The translations under genes and the position numbers were made by a program. This document shows positions 34,682 through 45,000 of a DNA stretch of 58,863 bases, piece by piece. The stretch's first letter is position 1. The number at the start of each line of letters is the position of its first letter. Origin of the DNA: Terrimonas sp964445775 (GTDB lineage Bacteria > Bacteroidota > Bacteroidia > Chitinophagales > Chitinophagaceae); contig CAYUMH010000014.1 in the NCBI GenBank assembly GCA_964445775.1, forward strand, positions 1-58,863, written 5' to 3'. The notes under the pieces are model-generated. The model was not told where the DNA came from, made no database searches, and was given only the letters and a program-made list of their open reading frames with translations.

Positions 34682-35133
34682 ATGAGGAGTTATGAATGAT
34701 GAATGATGAATGGGAGTTTGTAATGGTAAGGGGCGTTGATATCGAGTATAGTATTTTTTGAAATAATAATGGAAAATTATAAATGATGAGTTATGAATGA
34801 TGAATGGGAGTTTGTAATGGTAAGGGTCGTTGATATCAGGCATAACATTTTTGAAACAATAACGAAAAATTATAAATGATGAATGTTGAATGATGAATGG
34901 GAGTTTGTAATGGTAAGGGTCGTTGATATCAGGCATAACATTTTTGAAACAATAACGGAAAATTATAAATGATGAATGTTGAATTATGAATGGAATGCAG
35001 CACTTGTAAGAATCCTTAGGTAGCGCGAAGTTGTTTTTGAGCAGTAACTAAGCAAAAAAGCAGGGTCCGTTAATTCATAATTTATAATTCATAACTCATA
35101 ATTCATCATTCACTAACTCATAATTAAAAGAAC
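34682..35133. repeat. Intergenic region filled by a 93-bp tandem repeat and AATTATGAATG arrays
   Basis: 452 bases, no gene. The tandem array occupies ~34690-34995; after it a short unique segment (34996-35065) precedes an inverted-orientation AATTCATAATTTATAATTCATAACTCATAATTC array (35072-35127) reaching the next start codon. A minus-strand open frame at 34676-34936 is only the repeat translated (MPDINDPYHYKLPF repeated). Confidence 0.85.
34690..34995. repeat. Tandem repeat, about three copies of a 93-94-bp unit
   Basis: TGGGAGTTTGTAATGGTAAG recurs at 34711, 34805 and 34898. Copies two and three are nearly identical (GGTCGTTGATATCAGGCATAACATTTTTGAAACAATAACG); copy one is more diverged. Unit ends carry AAATTATAAATGATGAATG-type sequence, linking this array to the dispersed repeat family. 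Confidence 0.9.
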
Positions 35134-36198
35134 ATGTTAAACGTAGGCATAGTAGGATTAGGCGAAGGGCGCAGCACCATGTCGGCCGTACTGCAAAGTG
35201 ATAAACTGAATTTAAAACTGGCCTGTGACCGGGATGCGGAACTGTGTAAAAAGCGGGAAGCGGAATTTGGCTTTAGTGAGTATACACAGGATTATAATGA
35301 CCTGCTGAATGATAAAGCAATAGATATTATTGCCATTTATACCCCGGATCATTTGCATGCCACCCATATTAAACAGGCTTTACAGCACGATAAACATGTG
35401 GTGTGTACCAAACCTTTTATTGATAACCTGGCCGATGCGAAAGAGCTGCTGGAACTACAGGCTAAAACGGGTAAGAAAGTATTTGTGGGCCAGAGCTCCC
35501 GTTTTTTTGAGCCCTACAAAAAACAACGCCAGGATTTTGAAGCCGGGATAATCGGTGAGTTGATCACTATCGAGAGTCATTACAATGCCGATCACCGCTG
35601 GTTCCTGGAGAAAAAATGGGCGCTGGAAAACTCCTTTAAATGGTTATATGGTGGTCTGAGTCACCCGGTAGATTTTATACGCTGGTATATGCCCGATGTG
35701 GAAGAAGTGATGGGATATGGCATGATAAGTAGTAACGGTAAAACCGCCGGTTTAAAAAATGAAGATACCATGCACTTTATATTCCGTGCAGCAGATGGCC
35801 GTATTGCCAGGGTAAGCGGCGCTTATACCGGCCCGGTACAACCCACACAAAGAGAAAGTGGCATGAGTTGCATTTTACGGGGTACCGAAGGCGCCAGCCA
35901 GGCCGATTACCATGAACTGCGTTATGCCGTAACGGATAAAACCGGTGAAGAACGCATTATTACCTGGGGCGACGCAAAACTGAAACATTATTTCCGTTTT
36001 GAAGGCCAGAGCCATCATGCGGGCGAATACCAGAACTACCTGGAATACTTTGCTGACTCTATTACCAATGATTTTACTGCTTATCCCAATATGCAGGAAG
36101 GTATCGGTACGGTTGCTTTGCTGCAGGCTATGGATAAAAGTCTTCAAACCCGGCAACCGGTGAAAGTGGCGGATATATTGGCGGCGTATGGACTGTAG
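35134..36198 (+). CDS. Gfo/Idh/MocA-family NAD(P)-dependent oxidoreductase
   Basis: A 354-residue cytoplasmic protein without signal peptide. N-terminal Rossmann motif GIVGLGEG (Gly5, Gly8, Gly10) and the conserved lysine of the EKP-type motif seen as CTKP (Lys93), then the C-terminal alpha/beta substrate domain (WLYGGLSHPVDFIRWYMPDVEEV). The family oxidizes or reduces sugars, inositols and sugar acids. It is placed directly before a sodium symporter, so a role in processing an imported monomer is likely; direction and substrate are unknown. Confidence 0.94.
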   Translation: MLNVGIVGLGEGRSTMSAVLQSDKLNLKLACDRDAELCKKREAEFGFSEYTQDYNDLLNDKAIDIIAIYTPDHLHATHIKQALQHDKHVVCTKPFIDNLADAKELLELQAKTGKKVFVGQSSRFFEPYKKQRQDFEAGIIGELITIESHYNADHRWFLEKKWALENSFKWLYGGLSHPVDFIRWYMPDVEEVMGYGMISSNGKTAGLKNEDTMHFIFRAADGRIARVSGAYTGPVQPTQRESGMSCILRGTEGASQADYHELRYAVTDKTGEERIITWGDAKLKHYFRFEGQSHHAGEYQNYLEYFADSITNDFTAYPNMQEGIGTVALLQAMDKSLQTRQPVKVADILAAYGL

Positions 36199-36278
36199 AA
36201 ATTATGAATTAGGAATGATGAATTATGAGTTATGAATGAACAGAAACGATTAACTAATAACAAATAACGATTAACCGC

Positions 36279-37868
36279 TTGAATACAATCTACGATAAAC
36301 TAACAACCCTCGACTTTGCCATTGTAGCCATCTACTTAGTGGTATTGCTGGGTATTGGGTATTGGGTAAGCACCAGGCAGAATAAAAAAGAGGAAACCTT
36401 ATTCCTGGCCAATAAATCGTTGAACTGGTACAATATCGGCTTTAATATGTGGGGCACCAATGTAGGCCCTTCATCCTTGCTGGCATTTGCAAGTATCGGT
36501 TATACGGCCGGGGTGGTTGGAGGTAATTTTGAATGGTATGCTTTTGTGTTTCTGTTACTGCTGGCGATGGTATTTGCACCACGTTATATTGCCAGTAAAG
36601 TGAGTACCATGCCCGAGTTTATGGGTAAGCGCTACGGGAAAAGTACACAGGATATACTGGCGGGTTATGCGTTAATAAAAATACTGATCAGCTGGCTTTC
36701 ATTGGGTTTATTCAGTGGTGGTATACTGGTACGGCAGATATTAGGCATACCCATGTGGCAGTCTACCATAGCACTGGTGGCATTTTCAGGATTTTTTACT
36801 TACGTAGGAGGACTGAAAGCTATTGCCAAAGTGAATGTTTTTCAAATGCTGTTGTTGATTGTTGTTTCGCTGATACTTACTTTTTTAGGCCTGGAAAAAA
36901 TCGGCGGTATTAAAGCCCTGATCGATCAGACACCGGGTCATTTCTGGAACCTTACCCGGCCTGCTTCCGATCCCGGTTATCCCTGGCATGCTATCTTATT
37001 AGGCTATCCGGTTTCGGCTATCGCTTTTTTCTGTACCGATCAGAGTATGGTACAAAGTGTACTGGGTGCAAAAAATTTAAAGCAGGGACAACTGGGCGTT
37101 AATTTTATCGGCTGGCTTAAAGTATTGGCATTGCCCATGTTTATCCTGCCCGGTATTATCTGTTTTGTATTATACCCCAATATTGGTGATGACAAACTGG
37201 CCTATATGACCATGGTCACCAATCTATTTCCTGCGGGGATGAACGGCCTGGTGATATGCGTGCTGATTGCAGTACTGGTAGCCACGATCGGCTCTTCGCT
37301 TAACGCCTTGAGTACCGTATTTACAAAGGATATTTATGTGAATAATATCAACCCTTCGGCAACGGTGAAGCAACAGATAAATGTAGGCCGTATGGTGGTT
37401 ATTGCGGGTTGTGTACTGGCCGTACTGATGGCCATTGCATTGGATAATGTAAAAGGGAAAACGCTGTTCGATATATTTCAATCTATTTTAGGCTACCTGG
37501 CGCCACCCCTGGCAGTCACCTTTTTATTGAGTGTTTTCTGGAAACGGACTACTAAACTGGCGGTGAATATCATTTTATCTTTTGGTTCGGCGGTCAGTCT
37601 CTTTGTTGGTATTTTAAACCTGTGGATACTACCACCTGACCATGAAACAGGTGCCAATACCTGGTGGCCGCACTATTTCCTGATATCGTTTTATTTATTT
37701 GCTTTTCTGTTGGTAGCGGCGATACTGATCTCCCTGCTTGATAAAAAGAAAGTTACGGCTGCTATTGAAACAACACCATTACCTAAAACTGATAAACAGG
37801 TGAAATGGTTGTTTGCCGCCCTGGGGCTTGTGATAGTTTTACTGTACATCATCTTCAACGGACATTAA
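36279..37868 (+). CDS. Sodium:solute symporter (SSS family, SGLT-like), copy 2
   Basis: A 529-residue membrane protein with about 14 hydrophobic helices. SSS signature features: TLDFAIVAIYLVVLLGIGYWVSTRQNK, LANKSLNWYNIGFNMWGTNVGPSSLLAFAS (Na and substrate core), FCTDQSMVQSVLGAKN, and IGSSLNALSTVFTKDIY. TTG 36279 is used because no ATG precedes the first helix. This copy is closer to sugar-type (SGLT) members than copy 1, whose sequence differs throughout. It probably imports a neutral sugar (for example rhamnose, fucose or arabinose) released by the downstream enzymes; the gene for GH78 follows one base after its stop. Confidence 0.95.
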   Translation: MNTIYDKLTTLDFAIVAIYLVVLLGIGYWVSTRQNKKEETLFLANKSLNWYNIGFNMWGTNVGPSSLLAFASIGYTAGVVGGNFEWYAFVFLLLLAMVFAPRYIASKVSTMPEFMGKRYGKSTQDILAGYALIKILISWLSLGLFSGGILVRQILGIPMWQSTIALVAFSGFFTYVGGLKAIAKVNVFQMLLLIVVSLILTFLGLEKIGGIKALIDQTPGHFWNLTRPASDPGYPWHAILLGYPVSAIAFFCTDQSMVQSVLGAKNLKQGQLGVNFIGWLKVLALPMFILPGIICFVLYPNIGDDKLAYMTMVTNLFPAGMNGLVICVLIAVLVATIGSSLNALSTVFTKDIYVNNINPSATVKQQINVGRMVVIAGCVLAVLMAIALDNVKGKTLFDIFQSILGYLAPPLAVTFLLSVFWKRTTKLAVNIILSFGSAVSLFVGILNLWILPPDHETGANTWWPHYFLISFYLFAFLLVAAILISLLDKKKVTAAIETTPLPKTDKQVKWLFAALGLVIVLLYIIFNGH

Positions 37869-37869
37869 T

Positions 37870-40038
37870 ATGATAGGAATGAAAAAATTGCTTGTTATTT
37901 ATTTTTTACTGCTGCTGACAGGAGCTTCTGTTTCGGCCCAGACTGCCACCTGGATCTGGTATCCCGGTGATTGGGAAATATCATTATCCAATAAAACGCA
38001 GAACCGCCGTACGGAACGGGGTGTTTTCTTCCCGGTGTTCTGGAAAATTGACAACCATTATGTACTGATGGACTTTCATAAAGTATTTAATCTTTCCCAA
38101 CCGGAAGAAGTAAAAATTTATGTGGAAGGGGAGTACAATGTAAAACTTGATGGCAAGGCTTTTGAAGGAAGTCCTTCAACCATTACCGTTCCTGCCGGTA
38201 AACATAAGATCAATATTAAAGTGTTTAACCAGCAACAGGTGCCGGCCATATTTGTGCAGGGTAAAACGGTTGTGTCTGATAATAGCTGGCTGGTAACTTT
38301 TGAAGATAAGGAGTGGATTGATGAAACCGGTAAAACCTCTGATATCTCGGCTACCAAATGGCTGAATGCTGGTAGTAGTAACTTAAACGATCCAACCAAA
38401 TTACCATCTACCTATTCTTTACCGGTAAAGCCTGAGCTCGCCTTAGCTATAGAGAGAAAACAGCAGGCATTGGTAGCTGATTTTGGTAAGGAAACATTCG
38501 GTTTCTTAAAACTGCATGGTGTGAAGGGTAAAGGTAAACTGACTGCTTACTATGGCGAGTCAAAAGAAGAAGCGCTTTCGCTGGAACATTGTGAAACATT
38601 TGACCGGTTAACAATAGCTGCAACTACTAAACAGGATACTGTTATCAGCCTGTCAAAAGCATTCCGTTTTGTTAACCTGGTACAGGATGCCGGTATATCG
38701 GTTGACTCCGTCTCCGTTTTATACGAATATGCCGATATCAGTGATAAAGGTGGATTCCGTTGTTCGGATGAGGAGCTGAATCGTATTTACGATGTATCAA
38801 AATACACCCTGCACCTGACCACCCGTGAATTCTTTATTGATGGTATTAAACGTGACCGGTGGGTATGGAGCGGGGATGCCTACCAGAGCTACCTGATGAA
38901 CTACTACCTTACCAACGATAACGAAACGGTAAAGCGTACCATGTATGCGCTGAGAGGAAAAGACCCGGTTACGGCGCATATCAATACCATTATGGACTAT
39001 ACCTTTTACTGGTTCCTGGGTATTTATGATTACTACCTGTATTCCGGTGATAAAAGCTTTATAGCGCAGAACTATGACCGCATGCAATCGCTAATGGAAT
39101 ATTGCCTGGGACGCAGGAATAAGGATGGTTTAATGGAAGGCCTGCCAGGTGATTGGGTATTTATTGATTGGGCAACGGGATTAAGCAAGGCAGGTGCGGT
39201 AAGTTTTGAACAATTGTTATTATGCCGCAGCCTGGAAACCATGGCTATTTGTGCAGCGCTGGCCAATGACAAGGAAGGTGCTGCCCGTTATAAAAAAGAA
39301 GCCGAAGGCTTAAAAAGGAAATTATTTGATTATTACTGGAATGAGACCAAACAGGCGCTGGTACATAGCCGCGTAAATGGTACGCAAACGGATAATGTTA
39401 CCCGTTATGCCAATATGTTCTCCATCTTCTTCGGTTACTTTTCGGAGCAACAAAAACAGGCAGTGAAAAAATCGGTGTTGTTGAATAACAATATCCAGAA
39501 GATCACTACACCTTATATGCGCTTTTACGAATTGGAAGCATTGTGTGCGATGGGCGAACAGGCTTATGTATTAAAAGAAATGAAGGATTACTGGGGGGGC
39601 ATGTTGAAATTAGGGGCTACCAGTTTCTGGGAAGAATACAATCCGGATAAAACCGGTGCCGAACATTATGCCATGTATGGCCGTGAGTTTGGTAAAAGTC
39701 TTTGCCACTCTTGGGGCGCCAGCCCTTTGTACCTGTTAGGTAAATATTATCTCGGGGTAAAGCCATTGGAACCGGGTTACAGTCAATATGAAATAGTGCC
39801 GCAACTGGGCGGATTGCAATGGATGGAAGGCAAAGTGCCTACGCCGGATGGCACGATTGAATTAGCTGTGACGACTAAACAGATCAAAGTAACCGGAGCC
39901 GCCGGAACCGGTTTATTAAAATTCAGCAGTAAATCGAAACCGGTTTGTAAAGAAGGAATAGTGAATGACAAGGGAAACGGCAATTACGAACTCTCTATTG
40001 AAAAAGGAAAGACCTATACCGTTAAGTATAAATTGTAA
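37870..40038 (+). CDS. GH78-like alpha-L-rhamnosidase, shorter subtype
   Basis: A 722-residue secreted enzyme; ATG 37870 or 37879 start, the second nearer the signal peptide (MKKLLVIYFLLLLTGASVSA). Domains: N-terminal beta-sandwich (residues ~25-290), then an (alpha/alpha)6 barrel with the GH78 pattern DGIKRDRWVWSGDAYQS (Asp324, Asp329, Asp336), the base region SFWEEYNP (Glu588-Glu589) and a terminal beta-sandwich. It differs from the first GH78 in lacking the DCPQRNER version of the motif, so the two should have different linkage preferences. It starts 2 bases after the symporter stop, indicating one transcript. Confidence 0.9.
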   Translation: MIGMKKLLVIYFLLLLTGASVSAQTATWIWYPGDWEISLSNKTQNRRTERGVFFPVFWKIDNHYVLMDFHKVFNLSQPEEVKIYVEGEYNVKLDGKAFEGSPSTITVPAGKHKINIKVFNQQQVPAIFVQGKTVVSDNSWLVTFEDKEWIDETGKTSDISATKWLNAGSSNLNDPTKLPSTYSLPVKPELALAIERKQQALVADFGKETFGFLKLHGVKGKGKLTAYYGESKEEALSLEHCETFDRLTIAATTKQDTVISLSKAFRFVNLVQDAGISVDSVSVLYEYADISDKGGFRCSDEELNRIYDVSKYTLHLTTREFFIDGIKRDRWVWSGDAYQSYLMNYYLTNDNETVKRTMYALRGKDPVTAHINTIMDYTFYWFLGIYDYYLYSGDKSFIAQNYDRMQSLMEYCLGRRNKDGLMEGLPGDWVFIDWATGLSKAGAVSFEQLLLCRSLETMAICAALANDKEGAARYKKEAEGLKRKLFDYYWNETKQALVHSRVNGTQTDNVTRYANMFSIFFGYFSEQQKQAVKKSVLLNNNIQKITTPYMRFYELEALCAMGEQAYVLKEMKDYWGGMLKLGATSFWEEYNPDKTGAEHYAMYGREFGKSLCHSWGASPLYLLGKYYLGVKPLEPGYSQYEIVPQLGGLQWMEGKVPTPDGTIELAVTTKQIKVTGAAGTGLLKFSSKSKPVCKEGIVNDKGNGNYELSIEKGKTYTVKYKL

Positions 40039-40060
40039 GTACCGTTAAAGATATTCAGTT

Positions 40061-42070
40061 ATGATGAAACGATATATGGTGATGGCAGCAGTATCGTTAT
40101 CCTTACAAGGGATAGCGCAAAATGGCCTGCTTAATACTTCTCAGAGTACAAAAGCAAAGATGAATTCGGTTGGACTGAGTGATGTACAATGGACAAAAGG
40201 CTTCTGGGCCGAGAGGTTTGAGACCTGTAAGGATGTAATGTTGCCGCAGTTATGGGAGACTTATACCAGCAAGACCATGTGTTACTCCTTCCAGAACTTC
40301 AGGGTGGCAGCGGGATTGGATACAGGTCGTTTCCGTGGCCCTTCTTTCCATGACGGTGATTTTTATAAGACCCTGGAAGCGGTAGCGTCGATGTATGCCA
40401 TTACTAAAGATAAAAAGCTGGAAGGCTGGATGAACGAAGCAATTGAAGTAATTGGTAAAGCTCAGAAGCCGGATGGATATATCTACACAAAGAGCATTAT
40501 TGAACAAAAGAAAACCGGCCAGGAAAAAATGTTTGATGATGTACTGAGTTTTGAGGCTTACAACTTTGGCCATTTAATGACAGCCGGTTGTATACATTAC
40601 CGGGCTACAGGACAAACCACTTTATTAAATATTGCCAAAAAAGCAGCTGATTTTTTGATTGGCTTTTACAACACCGCTACGCCTGAACAGGCACGTAATG
40701 CAATTTGTCCTTCTCATTATATGGGCCTGGTAGAGCTTTACCGTACTACAGGAGAAAAAAAATACCTCACCCTGGTAAATCATTTAATCAATATCCGCGG
40801 CACAGTTGAAGGTACAGATGATAACAGCGACAGAGCGCCTTTCAGGGAAATGAAAAAGATAGTGGGCCATGCCGTAAGGGCCAACTACCTGCTGGCAGGG
40901 GTGGTAGATGTATATGCGGAAACCGGTGATGAAACCCTGTGGAATACAACCCTGAAACTATGGGATAATGTGATGCATACGAAGATGTATGTGACCGGTG
41001 GCTGCGGTGCGTTATATGATGGGGTGTCGGTTGACGGTACTTCGTATAAACCGGATACGGTACAGAAAGTACACCAGTCTTATGGCCGTGATTACCAGTT
41101 ACCCAATTTTAGTGCACATAACGAAACCTGCGCCAATATTGGTAATGTACTCTGGAACTGGCGTATGCTGCAGGTAACCGGAGATGCAAAATATGCCGAC
41201 ATTGTTGAACTGGCTTTATACAATAGTGTACTAAGCGGCGTAAGCATGAAAGGCGATGCCTATTTTTATACCAACCCATTGGCGACTACACAAAATTATC
41301 CTTATCATTTGCGCTGGGAAGGTGGCCGGATTCCCTATATCAGTAAAAGCAACTGCTGCCCGCCGAATGTGGTACGCACTATTGCCCAGGTAAACAATTA
41401 CATGTACACTACCGGTGATAATGGGGTATATGTAAATCTATATGGCGGTAATACACTGTCAACCCAATTAAAAGATGGCCGCACAATAAAACTGGAACAA
41501 ACTACGGCTTACCCCTGGAATGGGCATATTAGTTTACAAGTGAAGGAAATACCTGCAAAGGACTATGCAGTTTACCTGCGTATACCAGGCTGGTGTACTA
41601 ACTATACTATTAAAGTAAATGGAAAAATAATTAAGGCCCCGGTAAAAAATGGGTATGCGCAATTGCTGCAATCATGGAAAGCCAATGATAAAATTGAACT
41701 GCTGATGGATATGCCTGCTACTTTGCTGGAATCAAATCCGCTGGTGGAAGAAACCCGTAACCAGGTAGCCGTTAAAAAAGGACCGATTGTGTATTGCCTG
41801 GAAAGTGCGGATATACCAGGACAGGATATTTTTGATATTGCTATTCCCTCAGCTATTCAATTACAACCGCAACCTGTGAAAATAGAAGGCGGCCAGGTAA
41901 TGGCTTTAACGGGAAAGGCAAAACTGCTGGCCAAACACAATTGGAATAATCAATTATACAAAGCGATCAACAACAAGCTCCAGCCGGTTAACATTACACT
42001 TATTCCCTACTATGCCTGGGCTAATCGCGGTAAAACGGATATGACGGTTTGGATGCCATTATTAAGATAA
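40061..42070 (+). CDS. GH127 glycoside hydrolase (beta-L-arabinofuranosidase or aceric acid hydrolase type)
   Basis: A 669-residue secreted enzyme (signal peptide to about residue 19). All four zinc-site/catalytic residues of GH127 are present: Glu355 and Cys357 in AHNETCANIG, Cys432-Cys433 in SKSNCCPPN (equivalents of Glu338, Cys340, Cys417, Cys418 in Bifidobacterium HypBA1). (alpha/alpha)6 barrel plus C-terminal beta-sandwich. Known GH127 activities are beta-L-arabinofuranosidase and, in RG-II degradation, cleavage of aceric acid linkages; sequence reading cannot separate them. It lies between GH78 and GH2 genes on one transcript. Confidence 0.95.
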   Translation: MMKRYMVMAAVSLSLQGIAQNGLLNTSQSTKAKMNSVGLSDVQWTKGFWAERFETCKDVMLPQLWETYTSKTMCYSFQNFRVAAGLDTGRFRGPSFHDGDFYKTLEAVASMYAITKDKKLEGWMNEAIEVIGKAQKPDGYIYTKSIIEQKKTGQEKMFDDVLSFEAYNFGHLMTAGCIHYRATGQTTLLNIAKKAADFLIGFYNTATPEQARNAICPSHYMGLVELYRTTGEKKYLTLVNHLINIRGTVEGTDDNSDRAPFREMKKIVGHAVRANYLLAGVVDVYAETGDETLWNTTLKLWDNVMHTKMYVTGGCGALYDGVSVDGTSYKPDTVQKVHQSYGRDYQLPNFSAHNETCANIGNVLWNWRMLQVTGDAKYADIVELALYNSVLSGVSMKGDAYFYTNPLATTQNYPYHLRWEGGRIPYISKSNCCPPNVVRTIAQVNNYMYTTGDNGVYVNLYGGNTLSTQLKDGRTIKLEQTTAYPWNGHISLQVKEIPAKDYAVYLRIPGWCTNYTIKVNGKIIKAPVKNGYAQLLQSWKANDKIELLMDMPATLLESNPLVEETRNQVAVKKGPIVYCLESADIPGQDIFDIAIPSAIQLQPQPVKIEGGQVMALTGKAKLLAKHNWNNQLYKAINNKLQPVNITLIPYYAWANRGKTDMTVWMPLLR

Positions 42071-42078
42071 AATACAGG

Positions 42079-45000
42079 ATGATGAAGTTGAAAATAGTTA
42101 GTGCTTTTATATTGGTGGGTATGGTGAATACAGCAACGGCACAGCTGGTGGATAAAACCCCGGCGGCAGTACCTGTTGCGCCCCGTGTGTTTGACCGGGA
42201 GCCTTATGAAGATCCTTATGTAAGTGGTATTAACCGGGAGCCATCGAGGGCAACGGCTTATTCCTTTGCTTCGGTAGAAGATGCCTTGCATAAAACAAGG
42301 GAACAAAGCGGGCGTTACCTGACCTTGAATGGCGATTGGGATTTTGCATTTGCCTTAAAGCCCGGTGAGGAACCACAGGACTTTTATAAAAGCCGTGTGC
42401 AGGGCTGGAAAAAAATACCCGTGCCTTCCAACTGGGAAATGCAGGGCTATGATAAACCCATCTACAAAAGTGCAGTGTATCCTTTTCGTCCGGTTAACCC
42501 GCCTTATGTACCAAAAGATTATAATGGGGTAGGTTGTTACCAGCGTACATTCAATGTACCGGCCAACTGGAAGGGTATGAATATTACCCTGCATTTTGGT
42601 GGCGTGAGTTCGGCTTATAAATTATGGATCAACGGGAAGTTTGCCGGTTATGCTGAAGATAGTTTCCTGTCCTCCGAATTTAATATTACACCGTATTTGA
42701 AAGATGGGGAAAATATAATTTCTGTTTGGGTGATCCGCTGGAGCGATGGCAGTTTCCTGGAAGACCAGGACCAATGGCGGTTGAGTGGTATTCACCGGGA
42801 AGTATATTTAATGGCCGAACCTACCATGCGTATCAGTGATTTTTATTACCAGGCCAAACTGGATGGGCAATACAAAGATGCGGTGTTGAGTATCCGGCCG
42901 CGTATTGAAAACCTGACCGGTAGCCCGCTTTCGGGTTATACCGTAAAAGCGCAATTATATGATGCCAATAATAACCCGGTTTTAGCAAAAGCATTAAGCC
43001 GTTCTGCCGATGAGATCATTAACGAAATTCACCCGCGCCTGGACCAGGTAAAATTTGGCTTGCTGGAAACAACCGTGACGGACCCGAAGAAATGGAGTAC
43101 CGAACAGCCTAACCTGTATAAGCTGGTGATTAGTCTTGAAGATAGTACCGGTAAACTAGTAGAGGTTAAGACCTGTAAACTGGGTTTCCGCTCCATTGAA
43201 TTCAGTAAAGAAAACAGTAAACTGCTCATCAACGGTAAGCTTACTTATCTCTATGGGGTTAACCGGCCCGATCACCATCCTGTTAAAGGCAAAGCATTAA
43301 GCCGGGAAGATATTTTGCAGGACATCACCACCATCAAACAATTTAATTTTAATACCGTTCGCTTAAGTCATTATCCTTCCGATCCCTACTTACTGGATCT
43401 CTGCGATGAATTCGGTATCATGGCCATTGATGAGGCCAACCTGGAAACACATGGACTGGGTGGTAAGCTGAGTCACGATGCGGCCTCGGCCGGCGCTTAT
43501 ATAGAAAGGGCCAGTCGTATGATATTGAGAGATAAAAACCATCCGTCCATTATTATGTGGAGTTTGGGTAATGAAGCGGGCAGTGGGCCCAATCATGCGG
43601 CCATGGCAGCCTGGGTAAAAGATTTTGATATTACCCGTCCCCTGCATTATGAACCGGCAATGGGTGACCGTAAGTCCCCGGGCTATATAGATCCTTCCGA
43701 TCCACGTTATTTAAAAGCCAATGATCATTCGCACCGTATACAAAACTCCCTCGATCAATACTATGTGGATGTGGTGAGCCGTATGTACCCGGCTTTGTAT
43801 ACTGCACCATTATTGGTGAACCAGCCTAACGGTGATAAACGCCCCATTTTCTTTTGCGAATATGCGCATGCCATGGGCAACAGTGTCGGTAACATAAAAG
43901 ACCTCTGGGATCAGTGGCGCAGCCTGCCCCGTGTGATTGGTGGGGGTATCTGGGAATTTAAAGACCAGGGTCTGCTGAAAAAAGATGAAAATGGCGTGGC
44001 TTTCTATGCCTATGGCGGCGACTACGGCGAAAAGTATTTTGACAACTTTACCATTAAAGGTATTGTTGCTTCGGATGGTCGTCCTAAAGCAGCCATGTAT
44101 GAATGCAAGAGAGTATTTCAACCCATTGAAACAACCTGGGCCGATTCGGCAGCATTCATCCTGAAAATTTATAACAGGAGTGCTGTGCAAAATGCCAATG
44201 TATTTACACCGGTATTATTGATAAGAGAGAATGGAAAAATAATAATACAAAAAACATTGCCGGTGATTGACCTTGCTGCCGGCGCTGATACCCGTTTAAA
44301 CATTGCTGCTTACTTACCTAAGTTAAAAACAGATGCTGAATACCATGCCGATATACAATTTCAGTTACCAGCGGCTACAGCCTGGGCGCCGAAAGGATTT
44401 GTGATGGCATCGGATCAGTTGATAATTACGGGAATTAACAAAACTGAGACAAACTTTAAAGCCGGTACAAGACTGAAGTTTACGGAAACGGCAGATGCTA
44501 TAGAGGTACAGGGTAAAGATTTTACTATAAAAGTGAAACGTACCGGCACGGGCGGACTTTATTCCTATAGCTATAAAGGCAAAGAACAACTGGCACAGCC
44601 TTTCATTCCTCATTTTACAAGACCCCTAACCGATAATGATAAAAGAGGCTGGAAACCGAACCGGACTTTAAAACAATGGTATGAAGCGGATATAAAAGTG
44701 AGCAATGTTACCCAGACGGTTAACAGTAAGGGCGAGCCGGTTATTGTTACGGATTATCGTTTAATAAATGATAGCGCCCGTGTACAGGTTGTATATACGG
44801 TAGCAGACAATGGTGCGGTAAAAGTAAACTATGAACTGACGGTTAAGCCGGGCCTGCCCAATATTCCTAAAGTAGGTATGCAAGGTGGTATTCATAATGC
44901 CTATCAAACTATTGAATGGCTGGGTAAAGGTCCTTTGGAAAATTATATTGACCGGGCTCATGGTTTTGATGTGGGTATTTATAAAATGGATATTCACGAT

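Noticed and set aside
34676..34936. Minus-strand frame with repeated MPDINDPYHYKLPF peptides.
   Set aside because: Translation of the 93-bp tandem repeat.
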